A stretch of 64,000 nucleotides of DNA from Cucumis sativus (lineage: Eukaryota > Streptophyta > Magnoliopsida > Cucurbitales > Cucurbitaceae): NCBI RefSeq assembly GCF_000004075.3, contig NC_026656.2, positions 1,798,001-1,862,000 of the forward strand, given 5' to 3'. The notes beneath the pieces are model-generated. The model was not told where the DNA came from, ran no database searches, and saw nothing but the letters and a program-made list of their open reading frames with translations. Below are positions 38,101-51,016 of this stretch, piece after piece. Each line of letters starts with the position of its first letter. Position 1 is the first letter of the stretch. The position numbers and the translations under genes are program-made.

Positions 38101-39043
38101 AAGCAAAAAATATTGCTTATATATATATATGAGTTTGATTTTTGATATTATATATAGGGAGAGAGAATATTATGGAGTTGTAGGGTATATATATGTATTG
38201 GATCGGAAATTTGAAAGAAAAAGTTAGCTAATGTACGTACAAAAAAAGCATGAAGAAACAAAGAAGATGTTTGTCAAGTCCACATTCCTATCCACTAACT
38301 CTGCCCTTTCTTCTTCATTGTCCAGTGTACTTTCTTTTCAACGCTCTTACCAACTAAATTTTGAAATATTTTACAACAAATTGAGGAGGGATTTGAATTC
38401 GAGATCTTCAAGAGCTCACACACACATATATATTTATTTATTTGAAACAAATAAAAAGTTTAGTGATACACGTTTTGTAACTTACTTTTCATTCTAATTT
38501 TAAGAAAAAAAAACCCAAAGTTTGTTACTTGTTTGAAAAATATCTATTTTCTTTTGAAAGTTACTATATTTAATTTGCCTTTTATGGTGAGATGTTTTGT
38601 TATAATGCAGCTTAATTCCGTTATAACATGGGTTTAATTATTATATTATATATTCAATTAACATCCTCTTGTCTAATTAGGGTGGCACTGAGTGCAACCA
38701 GTCCAACGGAACTAATGGGGCCAGTGGGCAGACTTCCACCGGAGCTCCGTCGAGTAATGACGCGATGACGGTGACGGAGCACCAGGTTGTGAAGTTAATG
38801 GAGGAGGACATGGGCTCCGCCATGCAGTACTTACAAGGCAAAGGCCTCTGCCTCATGCCCATTTCTCTCGCCACCGCTATCTCCACCGCTACATGTCACA
38901 GCCGCCCAATCACGGCGTCCAAGGGCGGAGGAGATCCCCCCACCTCTCCCAGCCTTTCGGCGTTGACCGTCCAGTCAACTGCCTTGGGTAACGGCACCGT
39001 CGACAAACCCGTCAGAGACACCCTCTCCGTTTCCCGGCCGTGA
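35176..39043 (+). CDS. LRL: bHLH transcription factor, LRL group (LRL1/2/3, bHLH66/69/82 type)
   Basis: Seven exons: 35176-35601, 35708-35803, 35887-36063, 36164-36229, 37105-37170, 37340-37411 and 38681-39043. They encode 421 residues. The N-terminus carries a five-His run (about 28-32) and the acidic [20 protein letters not shown] motif of the LRL group. A polyalanine run lies in exon 3. The basic region and helix-loop-helix span about 226-277 ([20 protein letters not shown], then [20 protein letters not shown]). The C-terminal block [20 protein letters not shown] and the [19 protein letters not shown] segment are shared with UNE12 and LRL proteins; the N-terminus favours LRL. In Arabidopsis and Lotus these nuclear factors promote root-hair growth. 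Intron 2 uses a GC donor (CAG|GCAACA), the only non-GT donor I needed in the window. Intron 6, at about 1.27 kb, is the longest. Confidence 0.93.
36533..36556. repeat. (AT)n microsatellite in LRL intron 4
   Basis: Twelve AT units within the 0.9 kb fourth intron. Confidence 0.85.
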
Positions 39044-39180
39044 GCTAACGGCGTCATGTCATTTGACCTGGTAAGCAAATGCCCACTAAAGTCTAAGGAA
39101 ATATGGTTTCTCTCAATACGACGCCGTATTTGCTTAGCCTTTAGTAGGAAAGAAAAAAAAAACCCTTTTCTTTTACAATG

Positions 39181-39182
<2 letters not shown>

Positions 39183-39219
<37 letters not shown>
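39183..39219. repeat. (CT)n microsatellite in the LRL 3' region
   Basis: About 18 CT units begin 140 bp after the LRL stop codon, so they probably lie in its 3' untranslated region. Confidence 0.9.
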
Positions 39220-39220
<1 letters not shown>

Positions 39221-39259
39221 ACTTGTTTTCAATGTATATTCCCTTTTTTATTTAATGAA

Positions 39260-42200
39260 AAATTATTGTTTGTCATGATGGAATTAATAAAATAAAATAT
39301 TGGGTAATAATGAACGAGCTTAATTAAAAATGATTATTATGCTTAAAAATAACATAATCTTTTTATGTGGACCATATATATATATAGATTAAACAACATG
39401 ATTTGATTAATTTAGTAAGTTTTGGTTGGTGTTTATTCTTTTTTAATTTAAGATGTAGATTAGGACTTAAGTCAACCCTCTACAATGATTCACATTGATT
39501 TGTTTGATTTAAATAAACAAAATTGATGTGTGTTTTGGTATGATATATCATTGTTTAAACTTCAATTATGAAAGCTTAAACCAGTTTTGATTCCATTTTA
39601 AATACTTCCATTTTGACCTTAATTATGAAGGGCTCCCTTGATTATGACTTTATATTTGTTATTATTATTATTATTATGCAATTTTTCTAAAAATCTGTTA
39701 TTGATGGATAATATTTAGAAAAGAAAAAAAAAAGCTTTATGACACTGGTTAAAATGTAAAATGATTAAAAATAGTTCATTTATGTTAACTGAAATATTAA
39801 TGAATATTGAAAAGTATTATAGTGAGAAAAAAATAGTTTTTCTTATCTTTTTTAAATGTATAGGGTGATGGCATGTTGAATGTATTTATAGTACGAGAAT
39901 AAAATAATTACATATTTCACGTAAAATTTGGTAGAGGACTAAAATTTTTATGTCCAATGTGGTTTTCTGATCGATCTTTTAAAATTGAAAGTTATCTATA
40001 AGTGATATTACTCATAGTTGGTAAATGTAGTAGTTTCTAATATTTGATATTTAAAAAAAGTTAGTTGATTAGCCAACATTTGTTTTTCTATGAATATTTT
40101 ATCTTTGTACAATATTTTAAATTTCTTGGCTATTTTTAATTTTAATTCTACTTAATTATAAGTGGGCCTGATTGGGCTGAAAATAATGGACTGATTTTCA
40201 GTTCCAATTCTCAACGAGCCGAATAATTTCGCGGGCCTCTTATATTGGTTCACCAATACATTTTGTGCTTGGAAAGCCGAAACTGAGAATGCAATTCTCT
40301 TTTTTTTAAAAAAAAAAAAAAAACTAAGAATGCAATTTAACTTATATAGAAATTAAAAAGCAAAAGCAAAACAATATCTCAACTATATATGTCTAATAAA
40401 TGAACTTATATAATTTGAAATTTTAAAACTTTCTAATTTTGAGAGAAGAATAATCAATTAAAGAGTCTAGAAAAGGGTATATGGAGTTTTTTTTTAAAAG
40501 TTATGGGGTAGATATAAAAGATCATAATTAAATTTAGTAGAGAATTAATCATTCCATCTTATATCTAAGATCTTTTGGGTGTGTTTTCAAGTGAATGTTG
40601 CATTATGGACAATAATGTCTTGTCTATATTGCTTTCGAGTTAACTAAGTGTCTCTTGAATAGGACGTCATTAATAACAATTCAACCAACCGATTTTAATG
40701 TTTAGTTATTTGGTTCAAATCTGTCCACGTCCATTTGATTGGTACAATATTATAAATATTATAATTTGAATGTAGACATCATTTATAATTAATATGTGAA
40801 AAATAAATCTCAACTAAAATCACACTATGATCCAACTCTACATGGTCTCAATTTCATCTTAAATTTGTGATTTAATAAAATGCAACCAAAGATACCAATT
40901 TTCAATGGTGGAACTTACTATTTGGTACCTTCCTTTTCTTAACTACACTATTAAAGTTCATATTGAAAAAAACTAATATATATATATATAGTTATCGTAC
41001 CAATTTGTTGCTTGCATGTTCGTACATCTCATTATGGTTTTCAAATATTTCAAACTCAATCTATAGTTGAATAGACACATAATTTGTTGCAAAAACAATG
41101 TTAAAGAGTCAAACGATGGAGGATTTATGGATAATTGAGATATTAAAACATGAAAAATGAGAAAAGATATAATTTTAATCCAAACATTATTAGAGATTTA
41201 GATCACCTCAAGAGATTGATTTTAAACACATGCAATAATCATTCATTTGAAAGGACCATAGAGCTAGAAAAATGGTCTCACTAATAAGGTCAATGAATTA
41301 TTTATAAGTTGATGTGATCATGAATCTAATTTATTTATTTAGATTTTAAGCTTTTTCACTAGACAAATTAAATATATAAAATACTAATGTTTCTATCCAT
41401 ACAATTTGAATTTGAAAACATTACATTGCCACTAACAATTGGTAGTGGCAAATTGACAAAAGTGAGAAGTCAATAGAGAAATTAGAGGCATTATTTATTT
41501 ATTGTGGTGTGTGGGTGTAGGATTTTGTTCATGGCCATAATTAGTGCATCATTGCTACCAAATTTCAAAATCAATCTTCTTCTTCTACACAAATTATGTG
41601 GAAGACTACTCAATATGCACACATACTGAAAATAATTTAGAAACTATATATAATTTTTAACCGAAAATAAAGCAAGTGAAAGTGAGTATATATTTAGTAA
41701 AGATTGAAATTAAAAAGGTAAATTTTGAAACTTAACAACCAAACTGAAAAAAAAGATCAACTAATAAAGAAAGTTGTAACCCTTTTTTGAAATCTAACGT
41801 CTAAAAATAAAAGCTATAAATGGATACAACACTTAGATACCAAAAAGGTATTTTTCTAATTCATCAATATATAATAAGGTTAAAGCTAATTTTGTATAGT
41901 GTGTGTATATTTGTTAGTGCAATGTATATATGTACTTTCACCTAGTTGAAAAATGCAACTATATGTCACTCTCCCATAAATTTTAATGGTCTTTTTGGTA
42001 CTCACAAATCATTTGAATTTCTAACACAGATGCTCTATACATATTGATACAAAGATAATTATGTTGATCACTCACACCACTAAAAAAGCAAAATCCATAA
42101 AATTTAATAGATAACACTATTCAGTTTTTTTTAAAAATCTAATTTTGGATTTTATTATACACTTTTCATTCAAGATTAAAATGTTGATGTTTATAGAAAA

Positions 42201-43320
42201 CAAAAAGAAAAATCAAACTTTTAAATAATAATTTACAATTTTACATTTTAAGCTTAAATGCTTTTATATATTACATTTATATTATCAACGATTTTGTTTA
42301 CATGCAGATTCAATTATATCAACATTTTACTACACACTCTCACTTATAGGCTGATTCTGCCCCATCAGATGACTAATTGAAAAGGATAAATGATATTATC
42401 AAATGTGTCGCTATATGATCTCATGTATATTCTTATACAATGTCAATTAATCGTGCACCCAAAAACGTTAAAGATAAATTTAATTATATATCAACCATTT
42501 GTTTGATAACATGTTAAATCAAGAAACACATTTGTCCGTGCATTATAGTAGCAAGAAACTCAACCACACAAAAGTTGATAAAATATCCCTATCACCACCA
42601 TTATTAAATCAATCTGATTGCTCCAAACCGGAAGCCCCATCATAACTGCTTCCACACAAAACATTAAAACAATATATTTAAAAGATATTGGACATTAGTA
42701 TTCCCAATTATCTCCATCTTTCACGTCTTTTCTCTCTTCAATATATAGCTTCCCTAAGCAGTATAATTTCTCAACTCTCTTTTTGTACATGAGAAATTTT
42801 TACTTATCTTTAGAAAGATTATTGTAGATATCTTTTTAGATCGATTTTGATTATGATCCAAAACCCCAATTAAAGTATAGAGGAAAAAAGGGTTGTTTAT
42901 TTTCTCTAGAAAATGTAGAAATTATTTATTAAGTTCATTTCTACAAGTTAATATGTAGTATATATCAGATGTAGGATAGATCGTCTGTGTAGTTCAGGTC
43001 ATCAACTTGCCTTTTTTATTGTACTATTCATCTCCTTTCTCTCTCTACCCCACGAGGCAATTATTAGACGAAAACAATGCAATAGATTAACTGTTGGAAG
43101 ACATAAAGAGAGATTACATATAACGTTATATCTCAAACTTCAAATACAACAAATTTAAGAACACATATAGGGTCTCCAAAATCTACATCCAATAGTTATT
43201 GTGAATTGGTGCACCTTGTTCGATAATTTTTCTCTTCCCCCACCTTCCCTTTCCTTTTTGTCTTACATAGTAGAAATCAATGAGAGCATTGAGTGGTGGG
43301 CACAGAAGGTAGAGAACCAT
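39260..43320. other. Gene-free interval between LRL and MIR156
   Basis: About 4 kb of AT-rich spacer. A less AT-rich patch at 40150-40300 has no ORF; its parts 'cagttccaattctc' and 'aaactgagaatgcaattctc' look partly inverted. A second possible promoter (sequence 'caatatatagcttccc' near 42740, followed by CT-rich DNA) could serve the MIR156 transcript. No protein gene is seen. Confidence 0.5.
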
Positions 43321-43338
43321 ATGCACACATCTTGCTTC

Positions 43339-43350
43339 TATATATACATA
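43339..43350 (+). promoter_or_regulatory. Candidate TATA box of the MIR156 transcript
   Basis: TATATATACATA lies about 265 bp before the mature miRNA and is followed about 30 bp later by a purine-rich leader. An alternative start farther upstream near 42740 cannot be excluded. Confidence 0.45.
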
Positions 43351-43429
43351 TACATACCTAATATCCATATGGGTTCAAGAAAATCAAGGTGGATAGAGAG
43401 AGACATCTTGGGTTTCCCCTAGATGAGAG

Positions 43430-43484
43430 ATTAGGGTTTTGTTTATCTCTAGATAGAGAAAAGGGAGAAAAAGAAAACCCTAAT
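43430..43484 (+). promoter_or_regulatory. Inverted telobox pair in the MIR156 leader
   Basis: ATTAGGGTTTT (43430-43440) and its exact reverse complement AAAACCCTAAT (43474-43484) flank an AG-rich spacer. Both contain the telobox AAACCCTAA. GAGAGA repeats lie just upstream (about 43395-43403) and downstream (about 43490-43500). Confidence 0.6.
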
Positions 43485-43595
43485 TTTAAGAGATAGAGAG
43501 ATCAAAGAAGAAGATTTAGAAGATGGGTTTTTTTTTGGGGTATGAAAAAAAGAAAGTGGGAATTGAGAGAAAAGCACAAAAGACCAAGAGAGAAT

Positions 43596-43722
43596 TGAAA
43601 GAGCTGACAGAAGAGAGTGAGCACACACTAAACCTAATTGTATGAGAAATTTTTCTTAAAAAAAGTTGAAAGTTCATACCTTTACTTAGTATGTGCTCAT
43701 TTCTCTTTCTGTCAGGCCCCTT
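43596..43722 (+). ncRNA. MIR156: miR156 precursor hairpin
   Basis: The mature 5p sequence TGACAGAAGAGAGTGAGCAC lies at 43605-43624, identical to the classic plant miR156. The star arm at 43695-43716 begins GCTCATTTCTCTTTCTGTCA and pairs with it almost completely, leaving a few mismatches and a 70-base loop region. The paired stem continues below the mature duplex (AAGAG against CTCTTT), as plant Dicer-like processing requires. miR156 directs cleavage of SPL transcription-factor mRNAs and holds plants in the juvenile phase; no SPL gene lies in this window. The surrounding region 43360-44200 is probably the primary transcript. It includes a likely acceptor (GCGCAG|GTGTGAGC) at 44113. Confidence 0.95.
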
Positions 43723-44229
43723 CTCTTTCTTTTTCTTCTTCTTCTTCATTTTTTCTTCTTCTTATATTATGATTGCTGAATCTGAATACTCTGTCATTTC
43801 TCTGCATGTATAACAATTAGAATCATAGTTTAACATTCAATTATTTTTTTCCCTTTTCTTCTCTCTCCCTTTTGTGTTAAATACATATATATGTGTGTGA
43901 AAAATCAGAATTTTGAGGTTTATATTCTTCTATACTTTACCATGATATACTTGAGGTGAGGCAATTATAACAATTACCAAATATATCATTGATTTGAAAA
44001 AGGACTTTTGATGGGTCTTCTGCCATTTTTCAATAAAAGAAGTGAAAAAGTGATTTGAACTTCTCATAATTATTACATAAATTTGATGGGGTTGATTTAA
44101 TTTCATTGCGCAGGTGTGAGCTTCTCTAATATAATTTCTTTTGAAGGAGACAAAGGAGAAAAAAACTACACGTCAAGGCTCAAAGGGTAAGGGAGAAAAT
44201 TGTGTGTCTCAATTCTCTAGAAAATTAGG

Positions 44230-47200
44230 TATGCTCTGTGAAATTCTCTTTATATTCTCAAAGATTATATTCAACTGATCACATATTTTAAGAGTACTAA
44301 TTATTTTTATTTCTCTAGTGCTTCCATAAATTTGTCAAATTAAATCAATCAAAGATCATTTTAATTAATAGTAAAATGTTGTTCTTTCGTTTTAAAGACG
44401 TTTGCTTTAAATTTGCATGTGTTTGTTTAATGCTGTGTTTTAATTTCCTCTTTCCTCTACTTATTGAAGCCTTATCTCTTCCCCTCTTTCTCTTTTGCCC
44501 TCATCCTATAGTTTTTCGGACTTATTTCTTATGGAGAATGTTACAAAACTGTCTACTACTGAAAATATTTTGGTATATCGATTGACCCAATCCTAACTTT
44601 TTTTGTCGATCTAGTTATAGAATTAGAGTATTGTTCTAGTTGTTCAGTTCATAAAATCTTCCATATTTGCCAATTATTTTATAGGATCATCTCTCCTATC
44701 CTACGTTAGTATTAGTTCATTTTTTGATCTGAAATATGCAAAATTTAAAAAAAAAAACAAAGAAAAGACTTGGTGGTATAATATGTATAAGTATTAAGGT
44801 GGGTTGGTTGAATATTTTCATTGTACAAATACATAAATCTATCATACCATTAGCTATGAATAATGTTGCATAACTAACCATTTTTATAAAGCCTTAATTA
44901 AGAATTATTAAAGATCTCACTCATTTGACTGTATAGGATTATTCAATGGGTTGTTTCCAATAAAAAAAAAGAAAAACTATGTTTTATATCCCTTAAATTT
45001 TTCACACGTATATGAGTAAACGCTTAACGATTTGGTGCATCAACGTCGTTATGATTGAAATCAAAAGTTGTTATTGCAATAAAATGAAATAATAGTTTAG
45101 AAAATAAATCTCCAAAGTATTACTCTTTTTAGTTATTATATCTAATTCAAACGTATATTGCTTAATGAAAATTAGCACATACTTTTTATTTTTAAAGTAG
45201 ATTTGACCTAATTATTTGGCATTTTTTTTTGGAGATTATTATTGGCCCTTTGAACTTTTGGGCTACAACAAATGAAGGGGTTTTCTAATTTCAGTGAAAG
45301 GGCCTTTTTTTCATTATATTTTGCAATTATATGGGCCAAGATTTCTAAACCCATAGAAAAGTATGCAAATTTCTTGGAAATGTATTATGGCTAATGGGAC
45401 CTTCGAATTTCTTTTATAGAACTTTTTATATTATATATTTCACTTATTATTTTTTTTTTCATGAATTTGTGAACTTTCAATCCATCAAGTGGTATGGTTA
45501 AAAATGGATTAAAAACTAATCTTACAGTTCAATAAATTCTTATGGTTAAATTGTAAATTTGATCTATGTGATTTGGGAGAAGACCAAAATTTTGATCAAT
45601 GTGATTTGGGAGGTGACCAAAATTTAGTATTTATAGTTTGATAAAATCTCGTAAATAATCTCTATAGTATAAAAGTTATTTATGAATATGTAATCTAACT
45701 GTAAGGACTATATTCTTAACATTTAAAATCATAGGGACTAAATTCTAACTTTACATATCATCAGACCATATTTGTAATTTAACATATTTGTAATTTAACA
45801 TGAATTAATCTTCATCCCTTTTCTATCCTTAACTTTATTCTTTTTGTAATCTAATTAAATTTTGTTTGTTTATGGTAGATTATGTTTAAGATTGGCCTTG
45901 CTATACATGTAGACCACAAACAACATGCAATGTTTACAAATTAAAATAACTAGCTATCTATACATATTCAACGAGATATACGAATGTCTCTTCTTAATAG
46001 TAGTTACATTTAACTATAAACATCATCGAACTTTAAGTTTTGTAGTAATGTTTCTTTCAGTCTATCTTATCGTACGTTTCTAATGAAGATTTATTTTTGT
46101 GTGTACAAAGATATATAGCAAAGCTTTTGGCAATATAGGTGAAATTAGAAGAGAAGATTCTTAAAAGATGTGGACAATATGATATTGTCCATATAAAAGC
46201 ATATGATAAAAGTTGGACTAAAGATTATATGAGGCTAAGATTTTACTAGACACCAATGAAGATAGATTGGCATTATCATGTCAAAAAGAAAACAAAAAGG
46301 CATACAAGTTGAGAGAAGTTAATTCTATCTCAAATTAAAGTTATAGAAACCAATAGGGTTTTTAAATGTCAATGTGTCTATAGATAATTTTGAGAAAAAA
46401 AATACATCTTACAAATAATATCTATACTAAAAAAAAGTTTTGAAAATATTTATAAATTATAATAAAATTGATTTATTATATATATATATATATATTAATT
46501 TGCAAAAGCAATTTTTTAGTTTTTTAAAGACAAAAAATGCAATTAATTAAACTATGGTCCACATAACACATAATTATAGAAGAGTTAATTTTTCTTTCCT
46601 TATTTTAGTGATTAATTATTTTTTTTGTAAACTTAGGTTTAGCTTCATGAATAAAAATGATGATTTGAAAAGTGTCAAAATCATTATTGATTGAATTTAA
46701 ACATATTAAACACAAAAGAGAGAAACCATTGGTGATGAGTTAAAGCAATAACTCAATCATTGTGGAAGGGTATTACTTAATACATATTAATGAATTGCTA
46801 AATTAATCATTAATTATCTGGATTTCATAACGTGCTAAAGTATAAATTAATTTACCAATTTAGGACCATAAATACCTCCCCCATAAGAATACAACACACC
46901 ATGAAACAATGATATGTATATCAATTATCACCTTCCTTTTCTTTGTCCCTTTTGAACTTCTCATGCATATATCAATTTTATTTGTAATTTTATTACAATT
47001 ATTCTCTCAATAATCATGAGATAATTTTTTTTATTATATTGAGTTTTTGGATGTAAAATAAACCAGAAATAATTGAACACTTTTGGGAATATTACGAATT
47101 GTTGAAAATGAATATTAGAGATAATATTTTTTATTAGCTATGGAATAACAATCGTTCTTTTTCACATCAAATCATTTTTAATTTGTCTAATGACCCTTAA

Positions 47201-49350
47201 CCTAATTTTAATAATAATCAAAGTTTAGCCTCTACACTATATCATTCATTGTTTTTGCTTTTGAGGTTTTGAAAAATCTCTCCCTCATTAACTTATGAAT
47301 AGCAAGAAGAAAATTTAATAGAGTGTTTGATGAATTGTGCAAAAGAGGACAATAATTGATGCAGTTTTTTGCAGTTCTTGAAGATAGCAATTCCATGGCC
47401 AAAAAGTTTTTATAGAATTCTTCTATCTCTCCAATCATACAAACATCGCTATGGCCATATTCTTAATTTCATGCATCTTTTTTTTTTAAAAAAAAAGAAA
47501 AATCATATCAATGATAATATTGGGATTTGGGAAACATTGGATTCCTTCTTTCATTATTCACCCCTTTTCTGTAATGTATATCTTCATAAAATTACATGAC
47601 CACACATCTGTTTTCTTCATTAACTTGATAGGTGGATATTTATAATAGACAAGTGTTTGGAGTTTTGTATTCTATGAGTTGCAAGTGTTGGATTTTTCTT
47701 TTAAGTAATCAAATTGATACCAAACATATGAAAGAGTTGTTAGTGTGCAGCGCTAAAGTTTGTATTAACAGTTAGTTGAAATTTTCTTGGTTCATGTCGT
47801 ATTAAGAAAATAAATTAACAGTCACAAATGAAGTTCTTTAAGTTATACTTTTTCAAATAGGTGAAATTTTCTCGTTGATTTTGAAGCGATTAAGTATTCT
47901 GACTTTCTTTACTTTCAAGTTCAACGACGTATTATTTTGAGAGTGAGAGATTACTTAAATACATATAAAGTCTTGTTTGATAACCAAGAGTATTTTTTTT
48001 ATAAAATTGTTGGTTTTCTTAGAATTTCTTTTTTGTGGTTTTTGTTTTCCTAATGAAACATTTGAATTTACAGCTAAAGTTTTTTTAAAAAAAGTTTTTG
48101 TATAGTTTTCAAATATTAATCAATGTTACTGGTCATTTTAGAGAAGGGGTAGATTTGAAATAAATCTTATTTAAACATGAGTTGCATGTACCATGCCTAA
48201 GAGGAGTCCATACACGTACTAATACAAGGTAGGTTGTGGTCGAGACCAAACTTTATCTTCTAATGGACCCATTCTTTGTGGGCACCAATCTATCTCTCCA
48301 ACGGGAGCTCAAACCTACGTTACTAAGCCCTAATAGAAACTGTATAGGAAAAGCTGTAAGTTCGGTACGTCTCTAGCTATAATACATAGAACATGATAAC
48401 TCCACGTAGAGTAGGTTATTCATCTTTTTCTCTTGCTACTAGCTCTTACAAATTGCTAAATATTAACTTAAGCATTGGAGTTTACGTGACAAAGCATCAC
48501 ACCGATATATCACTTTAATTGCTTTTCAAGTGACCACTCTTCTAAATTATAACTTCACATGTGAAATTTAGGTGAGAGCCGTTTTCTTAGCCAATTTTTT
48601 CCTCAACAAGTAGAATTTTGCAAACATCGTTTGAAAATAATTTTTAAAAATATATCAAATAATTACCGAACCAATCTTAAATTTGTTTTTTAATTGATCT
48701 CGTACCTAACATTATAAATCCAATTCATCTATCTTTTTTTCTTTCTCAAGAAAACGTTGAGTACTTCACTTTTCTTTTTAAAAAAAGAACAATTTTTTAC
48801 TTTAACTTATTGGTTAGATATTACGTTTTCTTCTTTCCATTGTTTGATTTTAATTTCGAAATTTCGTAATATCTTTTCCACCAATGTAGACAATAATAAT
48901 ATTCAAATCTAAACAATGATATTTTTAGACGATATTTACCTTTTAGGCAAATTAAAAACTAAACAAGTTATGTAAACTACTTGATAGTTAGATTTCTTAC
49001 GTATTTAAAACCCATTATTGTGTACAAATCAATTTAGTATGATTTTCAACTATGATGTACATGAAAAATTAATCAAGCAGTTAAATAAATATAAACTTAT
49101 ATACTTATTTTTTCTCTCTCATTTTTATCCCTTGACAACAATAAAGAAAGGAGCAACTCCCTTTTCTCTGTTTGACAACGAATATATTAATGAGAAATGA
49201 TTCATATATATTTTCAGACGGTAAGAATAAGAATATATATTCATATCACTATAACATAACATACCTTAATGTATTTAATTCTTCTAACGTTTAGGATGAC
49301 CATCATACTTTATTACCAACATCCTAACATTTGTTTTCTAAAGAAAAAAT
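44230..49350. other. Gene-free interval downstream of MIR156
   Basis: About 5 kb of AT-rich spacer. It contains a short tandem duplication (45561-45625), a TA run (46477-46495) and a less AT-rich unexplained block (48180-48430). The small frame at 47232-47438 (-) shows no family features. Confidence 0.55.
45561..45625. repeat. Two-copy 33-bp tandem repeat
   Basis: Two adjacent copies of 'gatcNatgtgatttgggag.gaccaaaattt' with a few differences. They sit within a region (45540-45800) whose wording ('gggactaaattctaa', 'atttgtaatttaacat' twice) is typical of old interspersed repeats in dicots. Confidence 0.6.
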
Positions 49351-49588
49351 ATTTCAAACAAAAACAAACACAAACACAAACACAAATCCTCACATCACAA
49401 ATTGAACAAATTGGCTAAGGAGCATCCATTTATGATTTATCACAAATCATGAAACTAAAAATTAACAAACTACAAGACATCATCATCCTCATCCTCATTC
49501 CAATTTATCAATTTTGACATAACAAAAACTCTAATCTTACTCCTACTTCAAATCTCAACGTAATCTCATCAATTTCAATCACCCTTCT

Positions 49589-50890
49589 TCAAGCTGGCGT
49601 TGAATTCCCCGTCGGAGAAGTCCAAACAATGTCCTTCAATGCCGGCCGGAGCTCCTTCCTACAGAACTGATTATACTCCAATGTATCTCCGTTATCCTTC
49701 TTCACCTCCACCACCACAAACGACGGCGTCATAGCAAAGATGTCCGCCGCAATTGTCAGTTTCCCTTTTCTCCCCATCTCCTGCCCCTGCAATCTAACCC
49801 ATGTTTCGCTCTTCTTCACATCGAACTTCACCGCCTTCCCCACTTCCTCAAGCTTAGATATTACACTGCTCGCCGTCGACGATGTTGCGAATCTCATCTC
49901 CTCTTTCTCCTCCCTTTTCTTCTCTTCAAACAATGGCGATAGATCAAACCCTTCCGATAGAGATATTATGTGGAACGCGTTTAATGTTTCCGCCGGTGGC
50001 TTTGATTTTGTGAAATTCTCCTCTGTTTGTTCTTGTTCATCCTTCGTAATCAGACTTTTTGGTACTGATTTCTTGAACCAAGACGAGGATGTAATCTTCG
50101 TGATACCGGCTCTGGTCACGGGATTTGGATCTAGCAGCTTCGTGATGAGCCGACGGGCTTCAGGGGAGAACCACGACGGACATTTGAAGTCGCCTCTGTA
50201 AATCTTCCTGTACATGGCCACCATGTTGTCGTCTTGGAATGGAAGGAATCCGGCGAGAAGAACGTACAGGATGACTCCACATGACCACAGGTCGGCCTTG
50301 GCGCCGTCGTATCCATGTTTTCCGATTACCTCTGGTGCGACGTACGCCGGAGTGCCGCACGTTGTATGCAACAATCCGTCTTGCTTCAAGTGCTCGGAGA
50401 AAGCGGTGAGGCCGAAATCGGTTACCTTAAGGTTACCGTCTTCATCGAGAAGGAGATTTTCCGGTTTTAGATCACGGTGGTAAACTCCACGGCTATGGCA
50501 GAAATCGATTGCAGAGATTAATTGTTGAAAGTAAACTCTAGCTACATCCTCTCGTAGCCGACCTTTCGCGATTTTGGAGAACAGTTCACCGCCTCTAACA
50601 AACTCCATAGCGAAATAGATCTTCGATTTACTCGCCATTACCTCATGAAGCTCCACAATATTCGGATGCTTCACCATTTTCATCACAGAGATTTCTCTCT
50701 TGATCTGCTCCATCATACCGACTTTGATTATCTTCTCCTTCCCAACCACTTTCATCGCAACACTCTTCCCCGTCCTCAAATTCCGAGCATGATAAACCTT
50801 AGCGAAGGTACCATGTCCTAGAAGACGGCCTAATTCGTACTTCCCGTCGAGTAAACTTGAATGACCGCCGTCTCTGCCTTTATCCGCCAT
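49589..50890 (-). CDS. CIPK6: CBL-interacting protein kinase 6 (SnRK3 family)
   Basis: Intronless 433-residue frame, close to the 441 of Arabidopsis CIPK6 and to its sequence throughout. The kinase domain has a P-loop at 21-31 ([11 protein letters not shown]), Lys47, HRD Asp140, DFG Asp158, the activation-loop block [15 protein letters not shown] and DLWSCG. The NAF/FISL motif that binds calcineurin B-like calcium sensors starts at 304 ([20 protein letters not shown]). The C-terminal phosphatase-interaction region includes [24 protein letters not shown] and [15 protein letters not shown]6 acts with CBL4-type sensors on potassium channel AKT2 and in salt and auxin responses, by knowledge of the family. 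Unusual: the activation segment reads DFGLTAF where most CIPKs have DFGLSA, a conservative Ser to Thr change at residue 162. The leader upstream carries small ORFs. Confidence 0.96.
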   Translation of the reverse strand: MADKGRDGGHSSLLDGKYELGRLLGHGTFAKVYHARNLRTGKSVAMKVVGKEKIIKVGMMEQIKREISVMKMVKHPNIVELHEVMASKSKIYFAMEFVRGGELFSKIAKGRLREDVARVYFQQLISAIDFCHSRGVYHRDLKPENLLLDEDGNLKVTDFGLTAFSEHLKQDGLLHTTCGTPAYVAPEVIGKHGYDGAKADLWSCGVILYVLLAGFLPFQDDNMVAMYRKIYRGDFKCPSWFSPEARRLITKLLDPNPVTRAGITKITSSSWFKKSVPKSLITKDEQEQTEENFTKSKPPAETLNAFHIISLSEGFDLSPLFEEKKREEKEEMRFATSSTASSVISKLEEVGKAVKFDVKKSETWVRLQGQEMGRKGKLTIAADIFAMTPSFVVVEVKKDNGDTLEYNQFCRKELRPALKDIVWTSPTGNSTPA

Positions 50891-51016
50891 ATCCGCCGCC
50901 GGATTTGATTTGAACTCGATAGAATCGAGATTAGGTGATTTTTGTATACAGAGTGAGTTGAATTGAAATGAAGTTAAAAGAAGGTAAATGGGGAGGAGAA
51001 AGGGAGAGTAGATAGA

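Noticed and set aside
47232-47438. 68-codon minus-strand frame considered as a secreted peptide
   Set aside because: It has no signal peptide, and no CLE, RALF or other peptide motif at the end. A TATA-like string upstream is not enough in such AT-rich DNA.
49740-50201. 153-codon plus-strand frame over CIPK6
   Set aside because: It is antisense to the kinase exon and follows its codon pattern. It has no motifs, and the kinase frame explains the sequence completely.
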